NCBI GenBank assembly: GCA_025403435.1
Contig: CM046348.1
Span: forward strand, 31,464,147 to 31,528,146
Reading direction: 5' to 3'
DNA: 64,000 bases
Source of the DNA: Artocarpus heterophyllus
Taxonomy: Eukaryota > Streptophyta > Magnoliopsida > Rosales > Moraceae
Below, piece after piece: positions 1 to 11,330 of the stretch; the stretch's first letter is position 1, and each line of letters begins with the position of its first letter. The notes under the pieces are model-generated. The model made no database searches and was not told the origin of the DNA. It saw nothing but the letters and a program-made list of their open reading frames with translations. The position numbers were made by a program, and so were the translations under genes.

Positions 1-2
1 TT

Positions 3-664
3 ATCAAAAAACTTCGATGCAATAAATCGTTTGTTGTTGAGGCCATTGGGCTCATGGGGGGCACCTGGACTTCATCTTTCTCTCCTTTAGCCAAAATGGT
101 TGTTATTTCCTCTTCAGACCAAGCTATGCATTTCAGCAATATGATAATGGTGTGACCTGGTGGATGTCCTTTGTCTATGCAAGTCCTAACCCGACTTTTA
201 GAAATGGTCTTTGGCAAGAGCTTTGTGATATGGCTGAGAGTATGGTGATGCCATGGGTTTTGCTTGGAGACTTCAATGACATCTTTCCCTTGGATGAACA
301 ATTGGGAAGGGCGGGAGCCGATTCTAATAAATGCAATTTGTTCCAATCTCGGGTTGATCATTATGGCTTATTTGATTTGGGCTCTTGGGGACCAAAGTAC
401 ACATGGAGAGGGCCCAAGTGGCCAAACCTCGGCCGAGTTTACAAGAGGCTAGAAAGAGGTTTATCTAATCCTACTTGGCGGCACCTTTTTCTGGAGGCGC
501 ACTTGGCGGTTCTTCCTTGGATTAAATCGGACCACCATCCAATCCTTCTTGATACGGATAGGAAGTTTTGCGTCAATAAAAGTAACTGGCCTTTTCATAT
601 GGAGGCAGCCTGGCTCACGCACAGAGTTTCCATCGGTCATTCAGAATACTTGGCAGCCAGGTAA
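3..664 (+). pseudogene. LINE AP-endonuclease domain, degenerate
   Basis: This part would nick target DNA to prime LINE reverse transcription. Frame 3 (3-158) carries the N-terminal part, including GGTWTSSFSPLAKMVV. A frameshift near 150 moves the reading to frame 2, with SFVYASPNP, then the metal-site motif LLGDFND and the C-terminal SDHHPILL that characterise the exonuclease-endonuclease-phosphatase fold in plant LINEs. The start is missing because the window begins inside the domain. After 664 the frame is lost again. The family assignment is firm; the gene is dead. Confidence 0.88.
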
Positions 665-1245
665 CGATTTTTTCAGTAACATTAATTTTCTTAAGGAGAA
701 CCTGCTTGATTGGAATAGATCATCTTTTGGGAACATTTTTGCAAAAAAAAAAAAAAAGATTTCTTGCTCGCTTAAATGGCATACAGAAAAGTCTCATGTA
801 TCAGCCCAATCCTTTTCTGAAAGATTTAGAGGTCTCTTGAGGAGGTCCTCCTGCAAGAAGAAATTCTCTGGAGCCAAAAATCTAGAAACAACTGGATTAT
901 TTTGGGCGATAGAAACACTCATTTTTTCACAGTTCCACTCTTGTTAGAAGACGTAGAAATAAGATTGAGGCACTTCAGGATTACAGGAGAAATTGGATTT
1001 CTAAGGCCACACCATTACAGAACCATGTGGTGTCTTTTTTTCAGAAGCTCTTCTCCCCGGAGGTTAGTGTTACTTCTCATTTTATTACTGATAGTGTGTT
1101 CCTTATTCTCCCAAGAAGCAAATTGAACAACCTAGATATGGATATTGCTAATTCTAAATATTGGAGGGCCATTCGTAATATAGGACCTCTAAAGGCATCG
1201 GGGCCAGATGGTTTTCAAGCCATTTTTTATCAGAAATATTAGAGG
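665..1245 (+). pseudogene. LINE ORF2 linker between endonuclease and reverse transcriptase, degenerate
   Basis: This is the continuation of the LINE polyprotein in shifting frames. Recognisable pieces are a DWNRSSFGNIF block (about 710-745), a run of 14 A (743-756) that probably caused a frameshift, the conserved WIILGDRNTHFFH block (about 893-930), and KASGPDGFQAIFYQKY just before the polymerase (about 1192-1242). These are known linker motifs of plant LINE ORF2. No intact frame remains. Confidence 0.8.
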
Positions 1246-1862
1246 GTGGTGGGTCCTCAAATTTGCTGTTTGGTCAAAAATTATTGCTGAATAGGTTGTA
1301 TCCCTAAAGAGCTTAATGAAACTTTTTTGGTGCTTATCCCCAAGATAGCCTTACCGGAGAGGATCTCTCAATTCAGACCAATCGCCCTTTGTAATGTTGC
1401 ATTTAAATGTATTACAAAGGTTCTTGTTGACAGGTTGAAGAATTTACTTTTGGATCTTATTTCGCCTAACCAAGCTAGTTTTCTGCCAGGCCGCTTAATT
1501 CGAGATAATATCATTGTTGCTCAAGAAATTATCCACTCCATGATGCGTAAAAGGATTAAAGGAAATTTATGGTTATCAAAGTTGACATGGAGAAGGCTTA
1601 TGATCAGTTGGAGTGGAGCTTTTTCAAAGAGACTCTTGAATTAGCTGGCCTCCCTTCCAAATTTATGCGTGTTACAATGGATTGTGTCACGTCTTCTTCG
1701 TTTAGAGTTTTGTGGATTGGAGAAAAATCTGAAACTTTCTTGCCCTCTAGAGGTATTAGGCGAGGAGATCCGCTTTCTCCTTATCTCTTTGTCTTTTGCA
1801 TGGAGAGACTTGCGCATGGAATTGCTGATAGAGTTAGAAATGGTATTTGGAAGCCTTTCCGT
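1246..1862 (+). pseudogene. LINE reverse transcriptase, N-terminal half
   Basis: This half of the polymerase reads LIPKIALPERISQFRPIALCN (fingers), then PNQASFLPGRLIRDNI, in one frame. A frameshift near 1560 leads to motif A (VDMEKAYDQLEWSF) and motif B (RGIRRGDPLSPYLFVFCMERLA). The catalytic Asp of motif A is present. The coding stops at GIWKPFR, where the solo LTR is inserted; the next motif (ADD) is found 5.3 kb downstream at 7168-7176. The internal stops and shifts make it non-functional. Confidence 0.9.
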
Positions 1863-2087
1863 TGTAACACCCGAGCATTTAACGTACATTAAAAATTCAT
1901 TAAGTTGAGAATTATATTAAGATGAAAAGTACAGTTTAAGGAAAAATATTGTATAATAATACAAAAAATTATACGGTATTAAAATAATACAGTGTAAGGA
2001 AGTATACTGATAAAGTTATGCAGCATGAAAATTACACTGCAAGAGTAAAGCAGTATAGGAATTGGACTGTGTAGACCACAAATTTTT

Positions 2088-2200
2088 TATAAAAGTGCAA
2101 AAAGAAAAAAAAAAGGAAAATCCCACAAAAAAAAATCAGCTCTCTCTTTCTACTTTCTCTCTCTACATTTTCTCTCTCTCTCTCTCCTCAAATCTCGTTC
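2088..2200 (+). promoter_or_regulatory. TATA box and CT-rich leader of the 5.26-kb LTR
   Basis: TATAAAA at 2088-2094 is followed by A-rich sequence and then a long TCTCTC tract (about 2138-2190), the typical core promoter and early leader of a plant gypsy LTR. This sets the U3/R boundary near 2120 and the orientation as +. Transcription is inferred, not shown. Confidence 0.5.
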
Positions 2201-4389
2201 AAGATTTCGGCGTTTGTTTTCGACACCTCCCACACCATTGGAGAGCTCTTGTCGAGCTGAGTCTAACGGTATGCTGTGCCGCCCACAACGCCGTCGGAGG
2301 AGGCCACACGCCCCGCCCAAAGTGGCTGAGAAACCCATTTCTTCCCGACGTGGTTTCTTCGCCGTCCGACCACCAATCAACATGATCTTGGTGTCTATGG
2401 ACTCAACATAAGGAGAAGAACAAGATGGTACCGTTCTCCTAGCTCAATTTTAGCAGGAGCAAAACGACAGAGTTACGCTGCCTCCGCTGCTGTGCCACCA
2501 CCCAATCTTGCCGTCGCCAACTTTATTGATTGACACCGCCCAGTTCAAAAGAATCAGAGGGTGTCAGTGAGCAAAAGGCCTCACTCAATTGTGCCATAGC
2601 ACTGCCGCCAGTCGGAGAATGAAGGACGCCCGTCGCCGTCATCATAGGAGTCACCAAGCTTGCACTTCCCGATCCTCTTCCCCAAAATTGGCTGAGGCAA
2701 AACACTCAGTGAGGCACTGAGAAGCTTACCCAACCCTCAATTTCAGGCAACGATCACCGGAAAAGCCCAACGAAGTTGCCGTCATTAAGCCACCATGGAG
2801 CTCACCGATCTCATAGCTCTGGCCACCGTCAAGCCCAATTGACGTGGCCATCACCTTCAGACCGACGAGGGGAGGAAAAGCCCTCTGTCAATTGCGAGAA
2901 AAATCTTGCCGTCGCCAAAGCTCGAACGGCTCCAATCCCACCGCCATAAGGAACGTCGATCGCGATGTTCCCGGCTGCCTTACCCTAAATTGGACAAGGG
3001 GAAATGCTTAGATTACCATGGGGAACAAATCTCCCAACTCAATTTCACGGTATCTTCGCCGGAGATAGGAGATCCGAGCCACCAGTTTTGACTGAAAATC
3101 CTGTTTTTGATTTGAGTAGATGGAGGCTGAATTGGTTGATATTGACACCACTATTGGACTTAGAAGGGTCAAATTAGGGGGGTAGGTCCGAGCTCAGCCC
3201 CCAACAAAGCTAATTGGCGGCGGTCAACGGCCATTTTGAGATTTTGTGATCCGGACCTCCGATCGACAATTTGAGACCGCCTTTTGACTCATTTTGACGC
3301 TCTAAACGTAATGGTGATCTTTGTTCGAGCTAATTCCACTCCAGTGAAAATCATCTGGTACCGACTGCACGAGGATCGAGGCGATTCAAATTGCAGTAAC
3401 AGAGTTCAGAATGATGTTTTGAGCAATCTATGATCTCTAGGAAGCAGTTCTAACCATTCATGGTTGATCAAGGAGTACTGTAGAGGATGCTTTACATACT
3501 GTAGATACAGCGAGGTACAATTGGATCTGCTTAGCTCGGAGTCCAAGTAAGTAGGAATCTCACCTACAGTATGAACCGTTTTAAAATAATTTTAGATGCT
3601 TTCATATAATTTATGAAAATGCATGATCAGTGATTATTACACTATTTTATATGGGTTTTATAATGTTACGAGGTTGACGAAAAAATCGTTAAAGGTAAAA
3701 TCATTATTAAGGCAACGACTAGAACAGAGTCGAACACTCCGATTTAGCATAATGTTATTAGACAAAAAATGTTCCGTAATACGTTAAGTAACGTAACCGT
3801 CATGTGAGACAAGATAATTAATAATGGAAAGATAACCCCAATGGGTTACAAAGTTAGTGAAAGACCGGTAGACCAATAGTATACAAGTTAAGTTAAAAGG
3901 AAATGAATGTTTAATGTTTACATTATATTATAAATTGAGTAGATTGATAAAAAGAAAGTTAATTGATAAGTTGGCTGTCGTTTGATCATGACACCGAAGC
4001 CGACCAATGGAAGGAAAAGGAATGAGATAGGAACGGAGAAGGGAATGTTAGGGTAAAGTCCAAGTAAGTTCAGACTTCACCTACAGTATGAAGTAAATAG
4101 TTTTAAAATGCTTACATATGCATTTGTAAATGAGTTTGCAATGGTTATAGAAGTTGTTTTTAAAAGTATATTTGCATTTATTGTGCAAAAAAGTTCTAAA
4201 GTACAAAATAAGATTTGCAATAAATTTGCAACCGTTATGTTTGAAGCTTATTTGCATATTGATATGCATGAATGTTATGAACTATGATTAGTGTGTGTAT
4301 TATAAATGTGACATGACTTAAAGTATTATATGAATATAACAAGAAATAGTTGCTATCCAAAGAAGAAAAATGTATAGCAACTCTACGAT

Positions 4390-4560
4390 ATGAAAGTATG
4401 AATGACAAGTGTATGTATGATATGAACGGCATGAGTATGAATAATATGTGAAAGCATGAAATGTGAAAGTATGATATGAATGACACGAGTATGAGTAATA
4501 TGTGAAAGTATGATATGAATGACATGTATATGTATGATATGTTTATGAATATGATATGTA
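4390..4560 (+). repeat. degenerate GAAAGTATGATATGAATGAC tandem repeat
   Basis: The block TATGAATGACATGAGTATGA, with small changes, recurs about every 50-60 bp (near 4397, 4421, 4476 and 4513). It is AT-rich, non-coding, and lies inside the putative leader intron of the solo LTR. Confidence 0.6.
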
Positions 4561-5219
4561 AGTATGATACTTATACGAGCGAATGATATAGATATGAATG
4601 TTATGATTGATGCTTGTTATCTAGAATATAACAAGATATAGTATATAAGTACAATACCATGTAGTGCATAATGAACATGCACAATAAGGTCCATAAGAAA
4701 CTCATTAAGGATATAACCTCCAATTTGCCTATAGGAAACTAGAAAAAAATTACTATAAGACACCCTAGGTTCGATTGGAAATTATGAGAACGATTTAGAT
4801 AATCAAGTAGAATTTAGAAAATTTCTCATGATCAATAGAGAGGTCACAAGAGCAGAGCCAAGAGAGAGACTCTACGAATACAAAAAAGACAAGAGCTAAT
4901 TTTTTCTTTTTCCGCACCCCAAGGAAAGGCTAGACATGTTTAAGAGAAATATGAAAAGTTAAGCTCTGTTATGACCCTTAGAAGTTTTCAAACAAGTACA
5001 TAAACATGTTTTAGATAATTATTATCACTAGTCTAGAACGACTAGATGATAAAAGGCCTATAGATTGAACAATAAAAGGATAAACTTACTGGCTAGTTTT
5101 TATGTAGCAGATTATGATCTAGATGCGGATGTGCAACCTAGTTACGAAATAGGACTAGTATAAGTCTTGCATTTCCACAATGCATAATATTTTATAATTT
5201 AAGTTATAAGTTTTATGAA

Positions 5220-5700
5220 GCATTTGTTATGTAATATATTGCATTTGTATGCAATATAATTCAGAATAAGAATTATGATTTATAATATGTGATTGCGTTA
5301 TATGTTGCATTTGTATGCAATATGTTTCAGAACAAGAGTTATGATTTGTAATATGTGATTGCAATATATGTTGCGTTTATATGCAATATGTTTTAGAATT
5401 AGAGTTATGATTTGCAATATGTGATTGCGATATAAGTTGCATTTGTTATGCAATAAGTTTCAGAATAAAAGTTATGATGCATTTGTTATGCAATAAGTTT
5501 CAGAATAAAAGTTATGATTTGTAAAATGTGATTGCGTTATATGATGCATTTATTATGCAATAAGTTTTAGAATACAAATTATGATTAGCAAAATGTGTTT
5601 GCATTTTACGTTGCATTTGTTGTACAATAAGTTGCATTTGTTATGCAATAGATTTTATAGTACAAGCTATGATTTGCAAGTGTATTTGCATATGACGTGG
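5220..5700 (+). repeat. ~66-bp tandem repeat, six to seven degenerate copies
   Basis: The unit reads TTATGATTTGTAATATGTGA followed by TTGC, a TTGCATTTGTATGCAATA palindrome-like part and TTTCAGAAT. Copies start near 5273, 5339, 5405, 5511, 5578 and 5667, with a short partial copy near 5470. The GCATTTGTATGC part is a near palindrome. It lies within the putative intron of the 5.26-kb LTR. Confidence 0.75.
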
Positions 5701-6079
5701 TTGCATTTGATATGCTTACTAAGGTTAATAAGAAGGTAACGTAAAGTTAAAAAGAAAATGTCGTATCAGCCTCGTCGTTGTGAGGTAATGAAAGTAAAGA
5801 TAAAGTTTGACCTCCTAGATGTGAGGTACATGACCCCGAAGTTCAATAGTCTTAAGTCTTCCACAATGGAAGCATCACGTTTATGATCTTATGATTAAAG
5901 ATCTTGGTACAAACACTAAAAGTTATAAGATAAAGAAAGTTAAGGAATAAAAGGTGGAAAGTTAAAGTCAGATAAGGAAAGTTAAAGTGTAAGATAAGAA
6001 AAGATAAGGAACAAGGATAGAAAGTCAAAGTAAGAAAGAATGTTCATAAGATGCTCATAATCGAAAGTTCATAATTGAG

Positions 6080-6570
6080 CATAAATGAAAACATGCATTA
6101 TGATTGCACTTGATTTGTTTGTTATGAAACATTTATATGCTATGAAAAACATTTTGATGAATGTTTTATATTAAATGTTTATGAAAACATAAATGACGTT
6201 ATGAAAAGCAATCTGTGGATTGTTTTATGTGAAATATTTTATAAAAAGCGTTTATGAAAAACGTTATAGAAATTGCTTTAGGAAAACATTTATGAGAAAT
6301 GTTTTAGGAATATTTTATGAAAAATGTTTATGAAAAGCATTTATGATAAAAGTTATAAGAAAAAGTTTTATAAATGATGTTTTACGAAAAGCATTCTAAG
6401 GCTTGCTACATGATAAATGTTTTATAAAAAGTGTTTATGAGAAACGCTCTAGAAAAGTTTTATAAAGAATGTTTACAAAAGCTGTTTTTAAAAATGTCTA
6501 TGGAAAATATTAATGATATATATTTTAAGAGAAAGGCTTTCATGAGAAAAGTTTTAAAGTATGCTTAAAT
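6080..6570 (+). repeat. degenerate ATGAAAAGCGTTTATGAAAAATGTTTTA repeat
   Basis: Alternating AAAAGCRTTTATGA and AAATGTTTTATRAA blocks of about 25-30 bp recur through this stretch, immediately before the branch-like ACTTACTGAGC and acceptor of the solo LTR. It is AT-rich and non-coding. Confidence 0.55.
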
Positions 6571-7127
6571 GATTTGTGAGTTTATGTTTGAACTTACTGA
6601 GCGAAAGCTTATTAAAAAGTTTCTTCATGTTGTAGGTAATTTATGGGTGACTAGTAGGACCCGTTAGAAGAGCTGGGTGCTACGGAGGACAGATGTAAAG
6701 ATTTAGATATGGATACCATCACTATTTGCTTCTGCTACACAAAGAAAATGCTTTCCATTGTTTAATGTAGTGTTTTCAAAGTCTAAAGAAAATCTAAGTT
6801 TTAAGAAGTGTTTTTAAAAGTTTTAAGATACATTGTACTAAATGTGTTATAAAATTATAAAATGAAGTTTTAAGCTATGATTTGATAAATGTTCCTTGTT
6901 AAGTTTTAAGAAATGATTTGAAATGGTTTTAAAGGAAAATGTTGAGCGAGGTCTCTACTAAATTTGCGACAGAAGTCGCAATAGTTTGTAAGTATGTTTA
7001 AAAGAACGTTTAAAGAAAAAAAATTTTATTTTAGTATTTTTTCTACTAAGTAAGTAAGATTATTGTTTAAATAATAATGATTAATTAAGTAAAGTGACTG
7101 CCTGAAAAGACGGGTCATCACATCCGT

Positions 7128-7740
7128 ACATAGAGATCTAGCCCTTTCTGTCTTCCATTTGATGGTCGCGGATGATTTACTCCTATTTTTAGAAGCTTTG
7201 TTGGAGTAAATGCACAAATTTAATTCAAGCCTATCGTTTTTTTGCAATACTTCTAGAGAAAAAGTCAGCCCTAGAAAAACCGCAATTTTCTTTTCTAAGG
7301 CTACAAATCAGAATATTACACATGACATCAGAGAAGCTTCGGGATACAAGATGGTAGACAACTTGGGGGACTATCTTGGAGTTCCCTTATGGAGAGATAG
7401 AGTAACGAGGAACACATACGACTATATCATCGAAAAAGTTAAGACCCGATTAACAGGATGGAAAAGTGGGTGTCTTCCTTTAGCCGGTCGCGCCACCATG
7501 ATAAGTTCAATAGTGTCGGCTATACCTCAATATGCCATGCAAAGTGTCCCAATCCTAAAAGGTACTATAGAGGAGATTCATAAGCTTAGCCGCAAGTTCC
7601 TTTGGGGTGGCACTGATAACGAGTGCAAAATGCACCTCATTTCTTGGAACAATGTTTGTGGGCCAAGGGATTTTGGAGGTCTCAGAATTTGGGACCTTTT
7701 GGTGATGAATTCGGCCTTTTTAGTTAAACTGGCTTAGTAT
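7128..7740 (+). pseudogene. LINE reverse transcriptase, C-terminal half
   Basis: The catalytic ADD box (VADDLLLFLEA, ADD at 7168-7176) comes first, followed by a stop and a frame change at about 7210. A long open stretch then reads SREKVSPRKTAIFFSKAT, YLGVPLWRDRVTRNTYDYI, LTGWKSGCLPLAGRATMISS, IPQYAMQSVPI and RKFLWGGTD. These are the thumb and connection motifs of plant LINE ORF2. A TAG ends the frame at 7736-7738. It completes the half found at 1246-1862. Confidence 0.9.
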
Positions 7741-8644
7741 TTCAAGAATAAAGACTCTCTGTGGTTAGAATTATGGAGAGCAAAGCATGGAAATCGAGTA
7801 GGAAGCAACCCGGGACAGGATTCTTCACTTCTTTGGAAGGCTGTTTGGCTGTGGATGCTTCATTTAGGGGAGTTCTAAGCTTGAACCATCAAAAATGGCC
7901 AATCAGTGTCTTTTGTCAATGATGTCTGGATTAGTAACTTGGGCCCTCTATGTGAGCACATTTCTGGTAATTTTTCTGATGATCTTAGCTCTCTAAAAGT
8001 TTGTGATGTTGTTTCTCCCTTGGGGACATAGAACTGGGACTTAATTACTCAAATAGTTCCAGCCCATGTCTACCCAAAAAAGCAGCCATCCCACCTCCTT
8101 TGGTTTCAGTGGGGGAGGACGTGAGACTTTGGAAGCATTCGTATGTTGGCCTTTTCAACTCCAAATAGGCGTTTGTTGCTCTCGTAAATGGAAGTTGGGG
8201 TTCAGCCAGTGAAGTATGGAAGCTGATATGGAAGTGTAAAACTCCCTTCGTATCAATCATTTTGTTTGGATTTGTGCTCATGTTCATTTGTTAACAAAGG
8301 ACAAGATGCTTCGTTGTCGTATGGGTTCTTCTAATGCCTGTCATCGTTGTCCAGATGTAGAGGAATCCGAGCTTCATGTCCTTTGGGACTGCCCAAGTGC
8401 TACAGATTTATGGAAGTCCATTCTTCCAGCTGAGTGGGATTGGTTCTTCCAACTAGACAAGGATGCTTGGTTAGTTGCTAATTTGAAACTTAAAGGCCAC
8501 TTTAACGGGTACAGTTGTTGGAGTGATATGTTTGCTTGTGTTTTGTACCTGCTGTGGTTGTGGAGGAACAGAGAAACTCATGAGGTCGGCTTCTCTCGTC
8601 CCTCTAATGGCTCGGCTGCAGTTCATGGTTTTGTGCTTAACTAG
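7741..8644 (+). pseudogene. LINE ORF2 post-RT region with zinc-binding domain, degenerate
   Basis: Degenerate coding with stops continues from the reverse transcriptase (LWLELWRAKHGN, then VNDVWISNLGPL). From 8288 it is open again and contains CHRCPDVEESELHVLWDCPSA, with the Cys/His pattern of the zf-RVT domain that follows reverse transcriptase in plant LINEs. An in-frame TAG lies at 8642-8644. The domain helps nucleic-acid binding in the family; this copy is broken. Confidence 0.8.
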
Positions 8645-8659
8645 AATAGAGCTTATGAT

Positions 8660-9187
8660 ATCTCTGCGAGTGTTAGTCCAATGTTAATCAAGGAGTGGAG
8701 GTGTGTCAAATGGACTCCCCCTGGTCATGGTGTGATCAAGCTTAATTTGAACGGTGCTTGTAAAGGTTGTCCAGGTCCAATGGGTGCGGGAGGCATCCTC
8801 CGTGACGATAACGAATTATGCCAAGGTGGATTCTTTTGAAATCTTGGTATTGGCACTGCTATTGAGGCGGAGCTATGGGGTCTTTATTTGGAGCTTCAAA
8901 TGGCTTGGGATAAAGGTTTCCAGCGAGTTGAAGCTAAGCTTGATTCAACTACTTGTTTGAACCTTGTTCGGTCATTCACAAGTGTTCGGGGAAGGCTTAC
9001 AATGATCCTTACTTATATCAAAGATCTGTTGAATAGAGATTGAAACGTGATCCTTCTGCGTGTTTATAGAGAAGGCAATAATGTGGCAGATTGGCTTGCA
9101 AATTATGCTATCTCGAGCACGTTGTCGTCTAGATTTGATGAAGACATGCCACCGGGTCTCTCTGTGCTAATTAGTAGTGATTTTTAA
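8660..9187 (+). pseudogene. LINE RNase H-like domain, degenerate
   Basis: The translated pieces read KLNLNGACKG, GAGGILRDD, AIEAELWGLYLELQMAWDKGF and REGNNVADWLANYA, the plant RNase H-like (RVT_3) signature at the end of LINE ORF2. Two internal stops or shifts (near 8838 and at 9041-9043) break it. The coding ends at the TAA near 9187, followed by the LINE 3' UTR. Confidence 0.82.
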
Positions 9188-9312
9188 GGAGCTTCGACTC
9201 CGAGACTTTGTAGACTCTGATTTTTTATTTTTTATTTTTTATTTTTTTCTGTGTTGTTTTGTTGGCTGGTTTTGCTAGCTCCTTGACCTGGTTCAGTCAC
9301 CCAAAAAAAAAT

Positions 9313-9768
9313 TCCTTGGGTCTACTACACATCACTAATCTTGTAAAGTTTTGAGGGCTATTAAGAAATTCCTTATTTAAGTCTGTTGAGGATATTCTTT
9401 GAGTGCCTTCACTATAGGAAAACACTCTTCCCTCCGCCAAATTTTTTGCAAACAAGAAAATTTGGTCGCCAAAGGAAGCCACTTTTGCTATCATGAAATG
9501 TTTCAATCAAGCGACATGATGAATGTTATCGTGGTCATCTGGACCTTGGCATCAAGGGCCACGTGCCATGCTCTTGTTTTTATGGGGAAAATCCCACATA
9601 TAGAGTAATAAAAAAAAATTAAAGATATAATTAAAAAAAATATGACAAAATGTCACAAATACAATTATAGCATCCTAAAAACTTCTAACTAATTATTAGG
9701 AGTAGGATCTTTAAGTTGACGACAATATATATTCTATGATTAAGCTTTAATAACCATTTATTGAGTAT
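9313..9768. other. non-coding; possible CACTA-type transposon terminus at 9410
   Basis: CACTATAGGAAAA at 9410 is followed by sequence with CGCCAAATTTT and AAATTTGGTCGCC blocks in opposite orientation (about 9437-9475), the style of CACTA element ends with subterminal repeats. No matching second end was found, so this is a weak call. The rest is AT-rich and shows no gene. Confidence 0.25.
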
Positions 9769-11068
9769 TGTTATGGGTGACAATGGCGAGGGACTCAATG
9801 CGTTTGGGAAAGTTTATATAAAAAATTTGAGGTTTTATAACATGTGATGAAAAATATGATTCTTATGAATTTTGAATATTTCATAATTTGATTCTAAAAA
9901 TATGTTTATATATGGATATATGAGTTAAAATGATTTGTAATGCAAAAAAGGGTCACATATGTGTTCAAGAAATTAAGATATAGAAAAAACAGATTTAGCT
10001 AAGGTTTCGGGATAGAAACTCCAAGGCTATGGCACCAGTCGAGAAAAAAAGGGAAAAAAGGGGGTGTTTCGAGGGTAGAGTGCTACGGCACCAACCTGAT
10101 AAAAAGAGTGAAAAAAAAAAAAAAGAAACTTTGTGGAATTGACTTTAACTTCCTAGAGGACTATTTATTTTAGATCCTAGCCCTTGGGAACCAATATAAA
10201 ACACCCACACTTAGAGAATGAACCTCAGATTTCTATTCGTGTTCGTGTTCATCCTATTCATGTTCATCACTTGGAGGAGATTGAAATTAGACATTCGACC
10301 ATTAAACAACCATAGTTTCTTTCTTTTCAATTCTCTAGGCAATTACACTTCAAGAAGAAGAGGGTAAATTTTTCTAAACATGTGAATTTCATGAGTTGAT
10401 AATTAGGGTTTTGGGTGATTTTGATGAAAAGCCATAGTATACATATAGTTGGTGGAATTAACGATATTAGTACAAGGATTGATCATGAGAAGTTGTTTGG
10501 TAGAATAATGAAAGAAAATATTAGGGTTTCTTGGTTTTTGGATACATAGATTAGGTTTTTTATACAATATCTTGATGTTTATACTATGAATGTTAATTCT
10601 ATGATATTGTGCCATGAAGACTCTAAAGAAACGAGCAACCTGAGATCCTGAAGAGCTGTATCTTCTAAATTATAGTTAGCCTATAGACTAGTAAGTGCAT
10701 CTCTCAGTTGCAATATGTTTGTTCAATATATGAATTTATATGGTTTTAAATTTTGATAGTTATAATGATGAAAGTTCACTAAGGATTTTTATGGAAAAAC
10801 ACTTTCGGCAGATATGATGTGTTATATGTTCCTCATAATTATGATATTGTATAATAAAAACTAATCAAGATAAAAGATGTTTAGATGTTTAGATGTTTAG
10901 GAGGCATTTACGATCACAATGAAAATCTGACTTTTGCTGCAAGCCGCTAGATGCTCTATCTATAGAGGGTGTGAATTCTACAATGATAAGTTGTCTTGAT
11001 GGGTTTAGAAATTACAATCCTACTCTCATCATGGTTGGGTACCTTGTTATATGTCTAGGACCCTAACA
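9769..11068 (+). mobile_element. possible degenerate LTR (TGTTATGGG...CCCTAACA)
   Basis: This stretch begins TGTTATGGGT and ends ACCCTAACA, a plausible imperfect inverted terminus, and has a TATA-like CAATATAAAAC near 10191 followed by leader-like sequence. A short triple repeat, ATGTTTAG, lies at about 10877-10900. There is no coding and no matching target duplication, so the boundaries are tentative. Confidence 0.3.
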
Positions 11069-11330
11069 TTAGACGAGATAAGAAAGAAAAGCGTCTTTTT
11101 AAAGAAAGTTCTTAAGAAAACTCTAAAAATTTATATATATATATATATATATTGTGAGATTATAGATATACTTTCATTTACTTTAGTTTATTCACATATT
11201 GCAAATAAAGGTACGAATGAAGCTCTAGGATGGAGGAGATTTGGTTTGAATATGTGCGTGATGGTGGAGCAGGTTATTGGATGCCGGTTCTAAGGTTTTA
11301 TTGAAACTTATATATTATATTAAACTTCTA
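11069..11330. other. non-coding, with (TA)n microsatellite
   Basis: AT-rich sequence with a pure TA run at 11132-11152. I see no gene or clear element boundary. It joins directly to a fragment of the 5.26-kb LTR family. Confidence 0.5.

Larger units (their letters stand above)
1..1862 (+). mobile_element. LINE non-LTR retrotransposon, 5' part (truncated by window edge)
   Basis: The three frames together encode the usual order of a plant L1-type LINE second ORF: AP endonuclease, linker, then reverse transcriptase. The reading frame is broken many times. The 5' end lies outside the window. The element stops abruptly at 1862, inside the reverse transcriptase between motif B and the ADD box, where a 5.26-kb TG...CA element is inserted. 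It resumes at 7128 after the TCCGT target duplication. The copy is old and inactive. Confidence 0.92.
3547..6635 (+). other. putative leader intron inside the 5.26-kb LTR
   Basis: A GTAAGT donor-like site at 3547 (a second copy of its context is near 4063) and a T-rich acceptor, TTGTAG at 6630-6635, enclose an AT-rich segment filled with simple repeats. A branch-like AACTTACTGAGC (6591-6602) lies about 35 nt upstream of the acceptor. Comparable donor, ACTRAGC and acceptor sets occur in the other two gypsy-type LTRs of this window. Splicing itself is an inference. Confidence 0.35.
1863..7122 (+). mobile_element. 5,260-bp solo LTR (Ty3/gypsy-type) inserted in the LINE
   Basis: The element begins TGTAACACCC and ends GGGTCATCACA, so it has TG...CA ends with short imperfect inverted termini. 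The 5-bp sequence TCCGT occurs immediately on both sides (1858-1862 and 7123-7127), and removing the element rejoins the LINE reverse transcriptase. No gag or pol reading is present, and no second terminal copy is seen, so a solo LTR is the best reading; a large non-autonomous LARD is the alternative. A TATA box with a CT-rich leader lies 225 bp from the left end, giving + orientation. The interior is unusually long and full of degenerate AT-rich tandem repeats. The TGTAAC start resembles the chromovirus LTRs at 23.3-34 kb and the solo LTR at 34224. Confidence 0.8.
7128..9312 (+). mobile_element. LINE non-LTR retrotransposon, 3' part
   Basis: The LINE resumes here directly after the TCCGT duplication and runs through the reverse transcriptase C-terminus, the zinc-finger domain and RNase H to a T-rich 3' UTR. 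It ends at a short A tract (about 9303-9311), as expected for a LINE 3' end. No clear target duplication can be tested because the 5' end lies outside the window. Confidence 0.9.

Noticed and set aside
2062..2411. Overlapping open frames at the start of the 5.26-kb LTR
   Set aside because: They fall in the CT-rich leader and GC-richer U5 of the LTR, are open in several frames and match no gag.
9410..9480. Complete CACTA transposon
   Set aside because: Only one possible terminus was found and no transposase or matching end, so only a weak note was kept.
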